Shown: positions 1 through 7,754, counted from the stretch's first letter. The stretch is DNA of 64,000 nucleotides from Candidatus Nitrososphaera gargensis Ga9.2 (GCF_000303155.1 NC_018719.1:2542001-2606000), one strand, 5' to 3'. Translations and numbers: made by a program. The notes: generated from the sequence alone by a model not told the origin.

Positions 1-58
1 CTTACCTACTCACTAGACAGTTACTTTACAACTTATATTTCGCAGAGCGGATAATAGC

Positions 59-808
59 ATGAAAGTGGAAAGCGATGCCCCTCACGAAAAATCTTCTGCC
101 CTCAAGGAAGAGGCCAAGGCAGAGGATTCTGTTGTAGTGGTAAAAGAAAAGCAAGTGATCTCTGGTGACGGCAAGACGGCGCAGATACTTGTTGAAGAAG
201 AAGAAGAAGAGCAAGAAGCGCTTTCTGCGGCTGATTTTCACAACAACGACAACAAGATTCTGGCAGTATTGAACGAAACGGGATCGAACTATTCGTTCAA
301 GGGCCTGATGCGCAAGCTCAACCTTCACCAGCAAAGCCTGTCAAGAGCGCTGCATAGGCTCGAAGGAATGGGGCTTGTGGAAAAGTCGCTGGTAGGGTAC
401 AGGCTCAGCAGGACAGGCGAGTCTGCGATTTCAAAGTTTGATATGCATAGGCCAAAGGGCAGGGAATACATGCAATTGTTGCAGACCTACATCCCACTCA
501 ATGTGAGAGCTACCGAAATCATACGCCAGCTGGTAGGCAAATGGTTCAAGAACCTCAGGTGGCTTGGCATGATAGAGAGCGGCACTGGCTACACCCTCCA
601 GTGGTCAAGCGACGACGGCTCATTCCAGATCAACCTGCGGCTAATCTCCGACTACATTGTGATAGAGACCAACGCGTCCACCGAAAAGGAAAAGGTTGAG
701 GCTATGGTGGGGTCGTACGCGATCTATGAGCAGATAACAAAGGCGATGCAGAGCAAGCTTGGCGCATACATGGACAGGCAGCAGCTTGGCCACAGCAACA
801 ATAATTGA
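59..808 (+). CDS. winged-helix DNA-binding regulator with acidic N-terminal tail
   Basis: The 249-residue protein has a disordered acidic N-terminus (about residues 1-58, with a run of Glu near 47-54), then a MarR/ArsR-like winged helix (about 62-125) with the recognition-helix pattern LHQQSLSRALHRLEGMGLVE. The C-terminal 110 residues form a second domain carrying the motif GKWFKNLRWLG. The whole wHTH-plus-C-domain layout recurs in the gene at 38718-39311 (GKWFGMLRWFG), so the two are paralogs. The C-domain probably senses a ligand or mediates dimerisation; that is inference. The ATG start sits in an AT-rich region, with no obvious operon partner. I do not know the regulon. Confidence 0.75.
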   Translation: MKVESDAPHEKSSALKEEAKAEDSVVVVKEKQVISGDGKTAQILVEEEEEEQEALSAADFHNNDNKILAVLNETGSNYSFKGLMRKLNLHQQSLSRALHRLEGMGLVEKSLVGYRLSRTGESAISKFDMHRPKGREYMQLLQTYIPLNVRATEIIRQLVGKWFKNLRWLGMIESGTGYTLQWSSDDGSFQINLRLISDYIVIETNASTEKEKVEAMVGSYAIYEQITKAMQSKLGAYMDRQQLGHSNNN

Positions 809-817
809 TAGCAATTA

Positions 818-1333
818 TCAACAAAAATTAGTGGTGGTGCGGATGGGGGCCTGCGCACCTGCTCTTTTTCTCTGTTCACGTTTCATGGCCCAGTACATAG
901 CAGGATATGACACCACGTATCCGGCCGGCAGTATTATGCTAAGGCCCAGCCAGAATATTGGCTCGGTCAGTGACGCCATCATAAAGCCCGGTATGGTAAA
1001 CGCCAGTAGGTTCTCAGTGAACTCCATTGCCGAGATGCTTGCAGTGTCGCCAACTACCGTCACCCTTGCTGCCTGCCTCAAAGGCAATGTCTTTAGCATC
1101 AGTATCAGAGTAAACACATAGCCGACAGCAAACGCCAGCCCTACGGCCAGCACAAGCGTCGAGGTCACGTCCCACCCTAGCAGGAATCCTATTGCGACTC
1201 CAGCTCCTTCGCCGATGTTGCATCCTATCAGGCACCTAAGGGCGTGCTTTGCAGTCGCCCACCGCAGACTGCTGCTGCCACCATGCTGATGCTGGTGCAT
1301 CTCTTTCATGTTGCTGCTATGATGTCCTTGCAT
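818..1333 (-). CDS. DUF4396-type integral membrane protein with His-rich N-terminus
   Basis: The 171-residue protein starts with a His/Met-rich segment (MQGHHSSNMKEMHQHQHGG), which could bind copper or another transition metal. The hydrophobic core follows, with the family-like pattern KHALRCLIGCNIGEGAGVAIG and about four membrane segments between residues 30 and 150. DUF4396 proteins are of unknown function and often occur near metal-handling genes. A decayed copper-binding (DUF326-like) gene lies 1.2 kb away. The gene converges with the regulator ending at 808. A later Met at residue 9 could also be the start. Confidence 0.72.
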   Translation of the reverse strand: MQGHHSSNMKEMHQHQHGGSSSLRWATAKHALRCLIGCNIGEGAGVAIGFLLGWDVTSTLVLAVGLAFAVGYVFTLILMLKTLPLRQAARVTVVGDTASISAMEFTENLLAFTIPGFMMASLTEPIFWLGLSIILPAGYVVSYPAMYWAMKREQRKRAGAQAPIRTTTNFC

Positions 1334-1393
1334 CGCATTGGCTATACACGTTGCATATATAGCGACAGCAGTTTACAAGGCTCCGTTAACTTA

Positions 1394-1663
1394 ACCACCA
1401 TCCCTAGCCAGAAATGACATGAACCGCATCCTGTCTGCTCCCATGTGCAAATATAGAAAGAACAACTTGAACTAGTTCCACACATGCTGCCTGCTGCAAT
1501 CTGCCTTTTTTCTGCATGGAAAGTGGTCGTCGAAACATTCTGTCCTGTCGTCCTTGATATTCTGTATAAACCGCTCCATCAAATTCTTCAGTTCTGTACC
1601 ATAGACATGATGATGATGACGATGACGTAGACGGAGCCACCTGCATGCGTCATTATGTACCAT
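1394..1663 (-). pseudogene. possible decayed small gene (protein-like frame with one stop)
   Basis: The minus-strand frame starting at 1663 reads protein-like from about codon 22 (YGTELKNLMERFIQNIKDD), reaches a TAG at about 1472, then continues open and hydrophobic (FKLFFLYLHMGADRMRFMSF) to about 1394. The N-terminal part crosses a GAT/CAT trinucleotide run and is doubtful. I do not recognise a family. It may equally be chance. Confidence 0.25.
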
Positions 1664-1669
1664 TGAGCA

Positions 1670-2165
1670 CCATCTGTGAATATTGGCTTCCTACCTACCT
1701 CCTTTGCAGCTGCTTGAAGAACCGGTAGCATACGAAAATGGTTCTGTCACGAGACAGGTGCATGGCCAAGTAGGTACCTAGTACTGGTTCATATGCAACC
1801 CATAGCCAGTAGTAGTCAATGCCGTCTATCTGAAGCAATGTTTTTCGTCAACAAATATCGCACTTACAAGGTGTCTGTCTGTCCGAAACCTGTCTGCACA
1901 ATCTGCGTATTTCTGTACCCATTTTCATACCGTAACGTGGCTCGTTCTCTTTTTGATGACAGTGCCAATGATTTGTGGCTGCCATAGCCTGAAACTCCTA
2001 GAATTGAAATACACACAAGTATAGACCATATCTGATTATAGCTGGGTCTGTTCTGGTTCTTCTCACATGGCAATGAAAAGCTAAGACAGTCCTAGCTATA
2101 CGAATTACCTAAGTTAACAGAGCCTTTACAATTGTAAAATATTATTATTATCCGCCGACGTTGCG
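1670..2165. other. intergenic stretch, nothing recognised
   Basis: About 500 bases of AT-rich sequence. The open frames here are short, conflict with each other and do not read like proteins. I see no RNA gene or repeat. Confidence 0.5.
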
Positions 2166-2169
2166 GCAG

Positions 2170-2277
2170 TCATGCCACTCGCCGCATGACGCAGTGATGC
2201 TGCTTGCAAAAATACCAGGCCTCTTCCCAAGGCGTCAAACTTGTACCGCATGAGGAACAGGACTGGTCGGGGTTCAT
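2170..2277 (-). CDS. possible 35-residue zinc-binding micro-protein
   Basis: From the ATG at 2277 the minus strand encodes 35 residues containing SCSSCGTSLTPWEEAWYFC followed by KQHHC. This gives two CxxC-like half-sites (CSSC, then C-x3-HHC) typical of a small zinc finger. A second frame from the ATG at 2281 is also open for about 48 codons but has no motif. The window holds several similar micro-proteins, which raises plausibility. Function is unknown. Confidence 0.35.
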   Translation of the reverse strand: MNPDQSCSSCGTSLTPWEEAWYFCKQHHCVMRRVA

Positions 2278-2347
2278 TCATGGATAGGTCATCATGCCTC
2301 TGTTTTATTAATTAAATCCGGTAGGCAAATATCGGCGTTTAGCGAAA

Positions 2348-2377
2348 GGTTCCCCTAACCCTTCGAAGGGTTCCCCA
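2348..2377. repeat. perfect 16-bp palindrome flanked by direct repeats
   Basis: Positions 2357-2372 read AACCCTTCGAAGGGTT, a perfect palindrome. The octamer GGTTCCCC occurs on both sides (2348-2355 and 2370-2377). It lies between the micro-ORF at 2170-2277 and the dead Cys-rich gene. It could be an operator or a relic of an insertion site; no T-run follows, so a terminator is less likely. Confidence 0.55.
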
Positions 2378-2580
2378 AAAGCACGCTGGCCCGGAAGTTA
2401 TAGGTGCTTTCTTCATCTTCCCCTACGTTGCCGGCTTCCGGGCCTCTCCCAGTCCCAGCTTGCACATTTGAAAGTCACCTTGGCGCAAATGGTTCCGGGT
2501 TCCGGGCCGCTGTTTATTGCTCTTCAATAGAATTACAAACGCCAGACGACAAAAAAGAAGAAGGTGGCTCGGTATTCTTC

Positions 2581-2933
2581 TTATCTAGCCATCCTTCTGC
2601 ATTCTTCGGCACAACTACGGCATGCTTGTGCGCACCTCTTGCAGTGGTCAACGTTGTGCCTATCGCATTCTTGAGCGCAGGCGTCGCAGATGTTGGCACA
2701 CAGGTTGCAAAATTGCTTTGCAAACTGGCTGTCCATTGACATTAGCGATGCAGACGCTCAGCAGACGGCGGCGCATTCCCGGTTGATCTGGGCGCAGCTG
2801 GCCATCATCTTGACATCCTGCTCACGGAGATCAGAGGTGGCGCAGAACTCGCATGCTTCGGCGCATCTCATGCAAGCGTCTATGCAGCTTTGCCTTTTGT
2901 ATTCTGGAGTGCAGCGGCGCTACTACTAGCCAT
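2581..2933 (-). pseudogene. DUF326-type four-helix-bundle copper-binding protein, broken
   Basis: The minus strand encodes a clear Cys-rich DUF326-like protein. An intact N-terminus (MASSSAA from the ATG at 2933) is followed one base out of frame by TPEYKRQSCIDACMRCAEAC. A TGA at 2758-2760 interrupts after CAAVC, and the same frame resumes with MSMDSQFAKQFCNLCANIC and ends ECRRMAR-stop at 2581. The Cys spacing (CxxxC and CxxCxxxC repeats along four helices) matches this family, which stores or detoxifies Cu(I). One deletion near 2913 plus one nonsense codon makes a functional product unlikely. Confidence 0.75.
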
Positions 2934-3115
2934 GCCAGTCTTTGCAGCCGTTATCGTATTTATCAGCAAGCTAATTCTTTTCGCGCCTGACATTATGGTT
3001 TTGCAAATTTCTTGGAAAAAGGATGATGTGATTTGAGTCGCTCTTGCCTATGACCATAGCAATTAGCTGATAGATTTTTCATTCTTGCTTTATAGGATAT
3101 TCGCCTACCTCTGGC

Positions 3116-3401
3116 ATGCCAAAAGAGAAGCGCCTGAACATGCTATCAAAAGAGCCAGCAGAAAATGAAGCGGAAAAATGATCAACACCCGCAGCAGGAT
3201 AGCCGCGCCCTACAACCGCCGTGAAAAGACAGTAGAGCTAGATGGCGGCCAGCAGTAAATAATCCACATGAGGACCGGTCGTCATGACTGGGCCATCTTT
3301 CCAGAGATTCGTACCTGTGCGATAATTGCGGTAGGGGGTTTCCAACTAAGGAAAAGTACGATGCCCATAGGCTGCAGCGCACTAGTGCGATTTTTTGCAG
3401 C
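3116..3401 (+). pseudogene. possible remnant of a C2H2 zinc-finger gene
   Basis: The plus strand has a short open stretch from the ATG at 3116 (MPKEKRLNMLSKEPAENEAEK, then stop). Further on, out of frame, it shows SYLCDNCGRGFPTKEKYDAH, which is the first three ligands and linker of a C2H2 finger. The second His is missing and the start of this frame is blocked by stops. It overlaps the 3' end of the gene on the other strand. I read it as a decayed small zinc-finger gene, with low confidence. Confidence 0.3.
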
Positions 3402-4025
3402 TCAGCTCTTGCTCAGGTTTTCCGTTATCAGCATCAGGGCTTTTGGAGGGTTTGAAAGCACCAGCCAAAAGTTGTGGCCGCTCTTGTTGAGAGCTCTGTT
3501 TACCGTAGCGACCATTATCGCGCTGGATACGGCCGCCACCAGCGCCGAGGCAGGCAGTACGCCCATGAACTGCAAGAGCAGGCCGCCGACATAGTACGAG
3601 CCATTGACCAGAAACGGCCAAAAGATTGGGTTTGCAGGATGGTGGAGCCAGTCGACAAGCACGTGAGACAGGGCGCCGATGGCCGCAGATACGTAAAGGC
3701 TAACGTCCATTATTTTGACGCGGTCAAAGCCGCGTATCCCAAGCCTTCCCACCTTCAAGAGCCTGCCAAGTATCTTAACAAACAGGATCGTCAGGGCGAC
3801 ATCTACGGTCAGAGCGCCGACGATTGAATGCAGAACCAGCCTGTCAGGGGCCGGCGAGCAGGGAAAGTCCCACCCGCAGAACACCGACCAGCCAAAGATC
3901 CAAGCGACAAGAGGCTCGATGTCTGGGATCATGGCACCTACCGTCATGGCGGCAAAGCTCAGCCTGCCAAGGCCAGGCTTGAGCATCCACCACACAAAGG
4001 CAACATGAAGAGGGGTAAGCGTCAC
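3402..4025 (-). CDS. membrane protein, DUF4184 / YdjM-like metal-dependent hydrolase family
   Basis: The 207-residue protein has four to five membrane segments and the characteristic His/Asp motifs: TPLHVAF at the start, GAMIPDIEP near 31-39, DRLVLHSIVGA near 61-71 and SHVLVDWLHHPAN near 119-131. In YdjM/DUF4184-type proteins these form a presumed membrane-embedded metal site; substrates are unknown. It diverges from the gene starting at 4065 with only 39 bp between them, so both promoters must lie in that gap or overlap coding sequence. Confidence 0.7.
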   Translation of the reverse strand: MTLTPLHVAFVWWMLKPGLGRLSFAAMTVGAMIPDIEPLVAWIFGWSVFCGWDFPCSPAPDRLVLHSIVGALTVDVALTILFVKILGRLLKVGRLGIRGFDRVKIMDVSLYVSAAIGALSHVLVDWLHHPANPIFWPFLVNGSYYVGGLLLQFMGVLPASALVAAVSSAIMVATVNRALNKSGHNFWLVLSNPPKALMLITENLSKS

Positions 4026-4064
4026 TACAGGTTGATCTCTGTAATACCTGTCCTTCAGCCATAT

Positions 4065-4691
4065 ATGGCAAGCGTATCCTCTCCCCTCAATTGTTCTGTA
4101 ACTTTCTCAAACAATCGCTATCTGCTTGGCCGCTTTAGCAAGATTGCACAGTTGCACGGCCACCCTTGGCTTGAAAACCCTATCCTGTCGATAGCGCTGA
4201 TCGCTGTAGGGTTTGTCCTTCTCTTTATATCGCTGTACATGATGAAAAGGGAGCCCAAGCATGGCTACAACCTAGAGAGGAAAATTGCCGGCCACAAGAT
4301 CCTTGATACGAGCAACAGGTGGATGGTGTTCTCGGCGTTTATCGGGCTCGTGGCGATAGGCGCGCACTATCTAGCAGAGTATGCACTTCATATCTACGAC
4401 ATCACGCCTGTTGACCGGATCACCCACGGCATTTCAGGTATGGCGGTGGCGGCAGCCATCCTCAACGCCAACCTCACAAGGGGGAGGAGGGTCTACTACC
4501 CGACGGCCATAGGCGTGTCGTGGGCAGCGTTTATCATCTGGGAGGTGTATGAACTACTATCAGTCATGTTTGACCCAAACACCAATATCGAGACGGGACC
4601 TTGGGACTTGGGGATAGACTTGTGGATAGACACGCTTGGCGCTCTGGCGATATGCTTCATTTATGACGAGTTCAACGAGCAAGACCAGTAG
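4065..4691 (+). CDS. multi-spanning membrane protein, YjdF/DUF2238-like
   Basis: I chose the ATG at 4065 (208 residues); the frame is open further upstream but that part is antisense to the divergent gene and not protein-like. About five membrane segments follow. Conserved-looking polar motifs sit between them: DRITHGISGMAVA, WEVYELLSVMFDPNT and WDLGIDLWIDTLGAL. The Asp-rich final motif resembles YjdF/DUF2238 membrane proteins, whose function is unknown. The family call is tentative. Confidence 0.6.
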   Translation: MASVSSPLNCSVTFSNNRYLLGRFSKIAQLHGHPWLENPILSIALIAVGFVLLFISLYMMKREPKHGYNLERKIAGHKILDTSNRWMVFSAFIGLVAIGAHYLAEYALHIYDITPVDRITHGISGMAVAAAILNANLTRGRRVYYPTAIGVSWAAFIIWEVYELLSVMFDPNTNIETGPWDLGIDLWIDTLGALAICFIYDEFNEQDQ

Positions 4692-4760
4692 CAGTAGTAG
4701 CTGTGACCTGCTTCCGGCGTTGCCGGTCAATTTACCCGGCGCCTTTCATAATAGAGCAAG

Positions 4761-5339
4761 ATGACAACAATAGTAGGCATCAAGACCAAGGAAGGAGTCG
4801 TGCTGGGCTCTGACAAGCGCGCCAGCAAGGGCTTCTTCATCGGGTCGAAAATAACGCAAAAGATAGCCAAGATAGACGACACGCTCGCAGTGGCAATAGC
4901 CGGCCAGCTGTCAGACGCGGAATACCTGATCAAGGTGGCAAAGGCGGAGCGCAGGCTGATCGAGCTACGCAGGGGGTTCCCGCTGACTGTCAAAGAGTCT
5001 GCACGCCTGATATCCAACCTTGCATATTCCGGCATGAAGAACTATCAGCCGTATTTTGTAGAGCTGCTAGTGGCAGGGGTAGATCAGGAAGGCGGGCACA
5101 TCTATGCTGCCGACATGAGCGGTGCGATAACAAGCGAGGACTTTGCGTCTTCTGGCTCCGGCTCGCCAATAGCGTACGGAGTGCTTGAGAGCATGTACCA
5201 CAAAGAGATCACGAACGAGGAAGCCAAGCAGGTCGCCACAAAGGCAGTGTCTGCAGCAATGGAGCGCGATCCGGGCTCTGGCAACGGGATAGACGTGCTA
5301 GTGATCCCGAACTTGGTAGTACAGGAGGTTGCAAGGTAG
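4761..5339 (+). CDS. psmB: 20S proteasome beta subunit
   Basis: The 192-residue protein begins M-TTIVGIKTKEGVVLGSD, so removal of the initiator Met alone would expose the catalytic Thr1; there is no longer propeptide. With Thr as residue 1, the known catalytic set is in place: Thr1, Asp17, Lys33 (ITQK), Ser129 in the SGSGSP motif, and the Asp/Ser pair in ERDPGSGNGID. It forms the proteolytic inner ring of the archaeal 20S core. The next gene, starting 2 bp after its stop, is an alpha-like subunit, so the two are surely co-transcribed. Confidence 0.93.
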   Translation: MTTIVGIKTKEGVVLGSDKRASKGFFIGSKITQKIAKIDDTLAVAIAGQLSDAEYLIKVAKAERRLIELRRGFPLTVKESARLISNLAYSGMKNYQPYFVELLVAGVDQEGGHIYAADMSGAITSEDFASSGSGSPIAYGVLESMYHKEITNEEAKQVATKAVSAAMERDPGSGNGIDVLVIPNLVVQEVAR

Positions 5340-5341
5340 AG

Positions 5342-6013
5342 ATGACAGCAGAAACTGGAAGCTACGGTTCAGCAACAAGATACCCGTACTTTTACGGGCC
5401 TGAAGGCCGGCTAGTGCTAGTCGACAGCGCGCTGGAAGCCGTACGCAGGGGATCTACTACAATTGGGATCAAGACGCCGGCGTTTGCGCTGCTGGCAAGC
5501 CACATCAAACCCGTCAGGCCGCTGATAGACCCTGCTGAAAAGATATTCACAATCGACGGCCATGTCGGGGCAACAGGCTCGGGGTACATCGGAGACATAC
5601 TGCAGCTGATCGAGGAGCTGAGGCTTGAGGCGCAGAAGCACAGGCTCAACTTTGAAAGCCCGATCGACATCGGATCGCTTGCAAAGCACCTTGGGTCGTT
5701 CCTGCACAACTATACAATATACGCTGTCAGGCCGCAGGCGGCATCAGTGATCGTTGCAGGCGTAGATCAGGCCGGCGTACAGCTCTACCAAGTGGACCCA
5801 AGCGGCACCTTCATGAGAGGCTCGGGCTTTGTGATCGGCCAGTCGGCTGACATTGCACTGGACGTGGTGCAGCGCGAATACAGCGCCGACATGAGCGTCG
5901 AGCAGGCAGTCGGGCTGAGCAACAAGGCGATAGAAAAGGCACTAGGCGAGCGGCCTGTAGTCGAAATAGGCGTAGTCACAGCTCAGGACAGGCGGTTTCA
6001 GAAGCTGCACTAG
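5342..6013 (+). CDS. divergent proteasome alpha-like subunit
   Basis: The 223-residue protein has the alpha-subunit fold signature GRLVLVDSALEAVRRGSTTI, equivalent to the H0 helix and first strand of PsmA, and later alpha-like blocks (AGVDQAGVQLYQVDPSG). It lacks an N-terminal Thr nucleophile. The gate-forming Tyr-Asp-Arg motif of ordinary alpha subunits is not visible; the segment before GRL reads RYPYFYGPE instead. It directly follows the beta gene. It could be the only alpha partner of this beta or a second specialised one; a canonical psmA elsewhere in the genome would decide. Membership in the superfamily is secure, the exact role is not. Confidence 0.8.
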   Translation: MTAETGSYGSATRYPYFYGPEGRLVLVDSALEAVRRGSTTIGIKTPAFALLASHIKPVRPLIDPAEKIFTIDGHVGATGSGYIGDILQLIEELRLEAQKHRLNFESPIDIGSLAKHLGSFLHNYTIYAVRPQAASVIVAGVDQAGVQLYQVDPSGTFMRGSGFVIGQSADIALDVVQREYSADMSVEQAVGLSNKAIEKALGERPVVEIGVVTAQDRRFQKLH

Positions 6014-6017
6014 CTAG

Positions 6018-6407
6018 TTAGCTACTACTTTTTTTCTGCGCAGCCACGGTAGCAGCGGTAGCTACTCTCAACCCTGCTGGGCGCTTCCACTTTTCGGCCC
6101 AGCGGGCCAATTCTTTTATTATCACTTCAAGCTCCTTTGCCTGAGGGGTCATGCTATACTCCACCCTTGGCGGCACTTCAGGATAGATCTTTTTTGTGAC
6201 CAACCCTTCGCGCTCCAGCTCCAGTAGGCGCTCCGATAGCACCGTGCTGCTGATGCCAGCCAGCGATCGCTTTAGCTCGTTGAACCTGATGACTTCTTTT
6301 GTGCTGAGGTTCTTCAAAATGTGGAGAGACCACCTTCTGCCCAGCACTTCCCATACACCTACTATAGCGCACGTCGCGCCCTTGCCGTCCGTTAGTCCTT
6401 CTATCAT
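6018..6407 (-). CDS. HxlR-family winged-helix transcriptional regulator
   Basis: The 129-residue protein carries the HxlR signature: an N-terminal Cys (C13), WEVLGRRWSLHILKNL, RFNELKRSLAGISSTVLSER, then the wing KKIYPEVPPRVEYSMT. HxlR proteins are usually redox- or aldehyde-responsive regulators. It converges with the proteasome alpha-like gene, 4 bp apart. Its AT-rich upstream region (6408-6498) is short. Confidence 0.88.
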   Translation of the reverse strand: MIEGLTDGKGATCAIVGVWEVLGRRWSLHILKNLSTKEVIRFNELKRSLAGISSTVLSERLLELEREGLVTKKIYPEVPPRVEYSMTPQAKELEVIIKELARWAEKWKRPAGLRVATAATVAAQKKSSS

Positions 6408-6498
6408 ACCTAGTAGTAATTACTGACTTGCTAATAAATATTGCACAATGTCTATCTATAGAGGAGCACCTGATCTAGCCAAAAAGAAAGGAGAAGGT

Positions 6499-6882
6499 TT
6501 ACCTAGTTATCGGTTTTGAACCTCTGCCCTTGAAGAAGAATATCGCAGCAACGCCGCCAAAGATAGCGCCTAGGATTCCGATAAAGACTGCCATCTGGCC
6601 TGTCTCAGTTGAGAGCATTGGTGTTCCAGATCCAGACGAGGGATTCTCCTGCGCCGCCGTCAGCCTTTCCCTTGCCAAGATGTTAACATCGGTGCATTGG
6701 CTTCTTTCAATGCCCAGCTCTTCACACCGGGCCAGCTGTTCCTGTGTTACCTGACCACCAGCAGCCCCTGATCCGCCATACTGAGCGCTCGCGTCCCCGT
6801 GAGACGAGATTGCAAATAGCCCAGCCAGCATCACAGCTACTGGTAATGTGTAGTTCAGGACAGAGCTCTTTGTCCTACTCAT
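6499..6882 (-). CDS. secreted or membrane-anchored small protein
   Basis: I chose the ATG at 6882 (127 residues, MSRTKSSVLNYTLP); upstream codons in frame read poorly. Residues 8-30 are a signal peptide or first membrane segment ending near DASAQ. The middle is a short hydrophilic region with two Cys (RCEELGIERSQC), which could form a disulfide outside the membrane. A second membrane segment (about 96-115) ends in a basic tail, KGRGSKPITR, a C-terminal anchor layout. No family recognised. Confidence 0.6.
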   Translation of the reverse strand: MSRTKSSVLNYTLPVAVMLAGLFAISSHGDASAQYGGSGAAGGQVTQEQLARCEELGIERSQCTDVNILARERLTAAQENPSSGSGTPMLSTETGQMAVFIGILGAIFGGVAAIFFFKGRGSKPITR

Positions 6883-6939
6883 ATGCTTGACAAGGTTGGA
6901 GGATATCCTAATTACGAATTTGCAAACATAGTATCGCAA

Positions 6940-7253
6940 CCAGAGTACGTGATTTTATTCTGAAGCACGAATCCAACAATATCTATTAATGCCATCTTAT
7001 ATTGCATGATTAACCCCAGAGTCGCCGGAAATTGGATCGGTTAGCGATAATTACCTTGTCGCGCATCATGCAGCCGCCTGAGCATGGCTGGGGCCGGCAA
7101 GCTGCCCCAGGATGTGAAGGAACGCGAATTTGGTTGGCTGGGTCTGGTGATGATTGGCCTGTTTGTTAAGCCCAGCCAACTACTACTCTGACGATGACGA
7201 GCCTATGCGAACCAAAACGTTTTAATTGGTTTTACAAAAGTCGGATTACGTGC
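6940..7253. other. intergenic region with a long hairpin upstream of tRNA-Asp
   Basis: The 314-bp gap holds a 10-bp perfect inverted repeat, GTTGGCTGGG at 7133-7142 and CCCAGCCAAC at 7171-7180, with a 28-base spacer. A smaller GGGG/CCCC stem lies just before it. An open frame of 35 codons overlaps it (ATG near 7084, MAGAGKLPQDVKEREFGW). It may be a small RNA, a micro-gene or the end of an upstream transcript. Confidence 0.4.
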
Positions 7254-7574
7254 GCCCGGGTAGTATAGAGATACCTGGTTGCTTCTGTTGACCAGAATCG
7301 TACAGTCCGGTCCAGTATGGGGGACTGTCACTCCTCCGACCCGGGTTCGAATCCCGGCCCGGGCGCTTACAGCTTCTTTCTTGTTCGAATACAGCGTCCT
7401 AAAGAATGACTTTGAAATTCTTTCAGCACCAAGTCTGTTAGTAGCCTTGCCCAATACTTCTCCAGCCTTGCAGAACCTGCAAGTCTGAGCATAGTTGAGC
7501 TGGTTCAGCTTTGCATTACACCATTCGCAGCGGCGAGAGCACTTACCACAGACAGCAAGCGAGGTATTCTGCAT
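7203..7574 (-). CDS. Cys-rich zinc-ribbon protein; C-terminal part antisense to tRNA-Asp
   Basis: The first 75 residues are convincing: CGKCSRRCEWC and CRFCKAGEVLG form tandem CxxC/CxxxC zinc sites, followed by a basic helix (NRLGAERISKSFFRTLYSNK). The frame is open further upstream and adds more Cys (FCGKLCERCKGK, about 7613-7578), but no ATG, GTG or TTG precedes it, so the true start may be lost or frameshifted. After residue 75 the frame runs antisense through the whole tRNA gene to 7203 and stops being protein-like. The real gene probably ended near 7370. Confidence 0.5.
   Translation of the reverse strand: MQNTSLAVCGKCSRRCEWCNAKLNQLNYAQTCRFCKAGEVLGKATNRLGAERISKSFFRTLYSNKKEAVSARAGIRTRVGGVTVPHTGPDCTILVNRSNQVSLYYPGARNPTFVKPIKTFWFA
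7254..7365 (+). tRNA. tRNA-Asp (GTC) with an intron-like insertion in the D-loop
   Basis: The acceptor halves are GCCCGGG (7254-7260) and CCCGGGC (7358-7364), with discriminator G at 7365. The T-arm is CCGGG-TTCGAAT-CCCGG and the anticodon loop CTGTCAC gives GTC. A canonical tRNA of about 75 nt appears only if about 37 bases (roughly 7269-7305) are removed from the D-loop, joining GTATAG to TCCGGTCCAGTAT. That segment carries its own hairpin, CTGGTT paired with GACCAG, as expected of a bulge-helix-bulge intron. Exact splice points are ambiguous by a few bases. CCA is not encoded. Confidence 0.88.
7269..7305 (+). other. putative archaeal tRNA intron (D-loop, non-canonical position)
   Basis: The 37-base insertion separates the two halves of the D-loop of tRNA-Asp and folds by itself (stem 7276-7281 with 7291-7296). 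Archaeal introns at non-canonical tRNA positions are known and are removed by the heteromeric tRNA endonuclease. Boundaries are inferred from restoring a normal D-arm. Confidence 0.7.
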
Positions 7575-7723
7575 CTTGCCCTTGCAACGTTCGCAGAGCT
7601 TACCACAAAAGATGAAGATAGTTGTAGTATATCTAAAGTTAATGGTGAAGGATGGTTGCTACGAATCGTGGACAAATGTAGGGTCGCTTTGGAATCAGCT
7701 TCTAAGGCATTCTCCTCGTTCTG

Positions 7724-7730
7724 TTATATC
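7724..7730 (+). promoter_or_regulatory. TATA box of TFB gene
   Basis: TTATATC is centred about 28 bases before the ATG at 7755, the spacing expected for an archaeal promoter driving a leaderless or nearly leaderless mRNA. Confidence 0.5.
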
Positions 7731-7754
7731 TCATAGAGCGCATCAAAGCGCGTT

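Noticed and set aside
2758-2760. In-frame TGA in the Cys-rich gene as a selenocysteine codon
   Set aside because: A separate frameshift also breaks the gene, no SECIS-like hairpin was seen, and selenocysteine use is not known to me in Nitrososphaeria.
3474-4008. Plus-strand frames across the DUF4184-like gene
   Set aside because: They are antisense to a gene with coherent membrane segments and conserved His/Asp motifs.
5392-5709. Antisense open frames of 96-105 codons across the proteasome alpha-like gene
   Set aside because: They are shadows of a clear coding gene; the composition is Ser/Pro-rich and without motifs.
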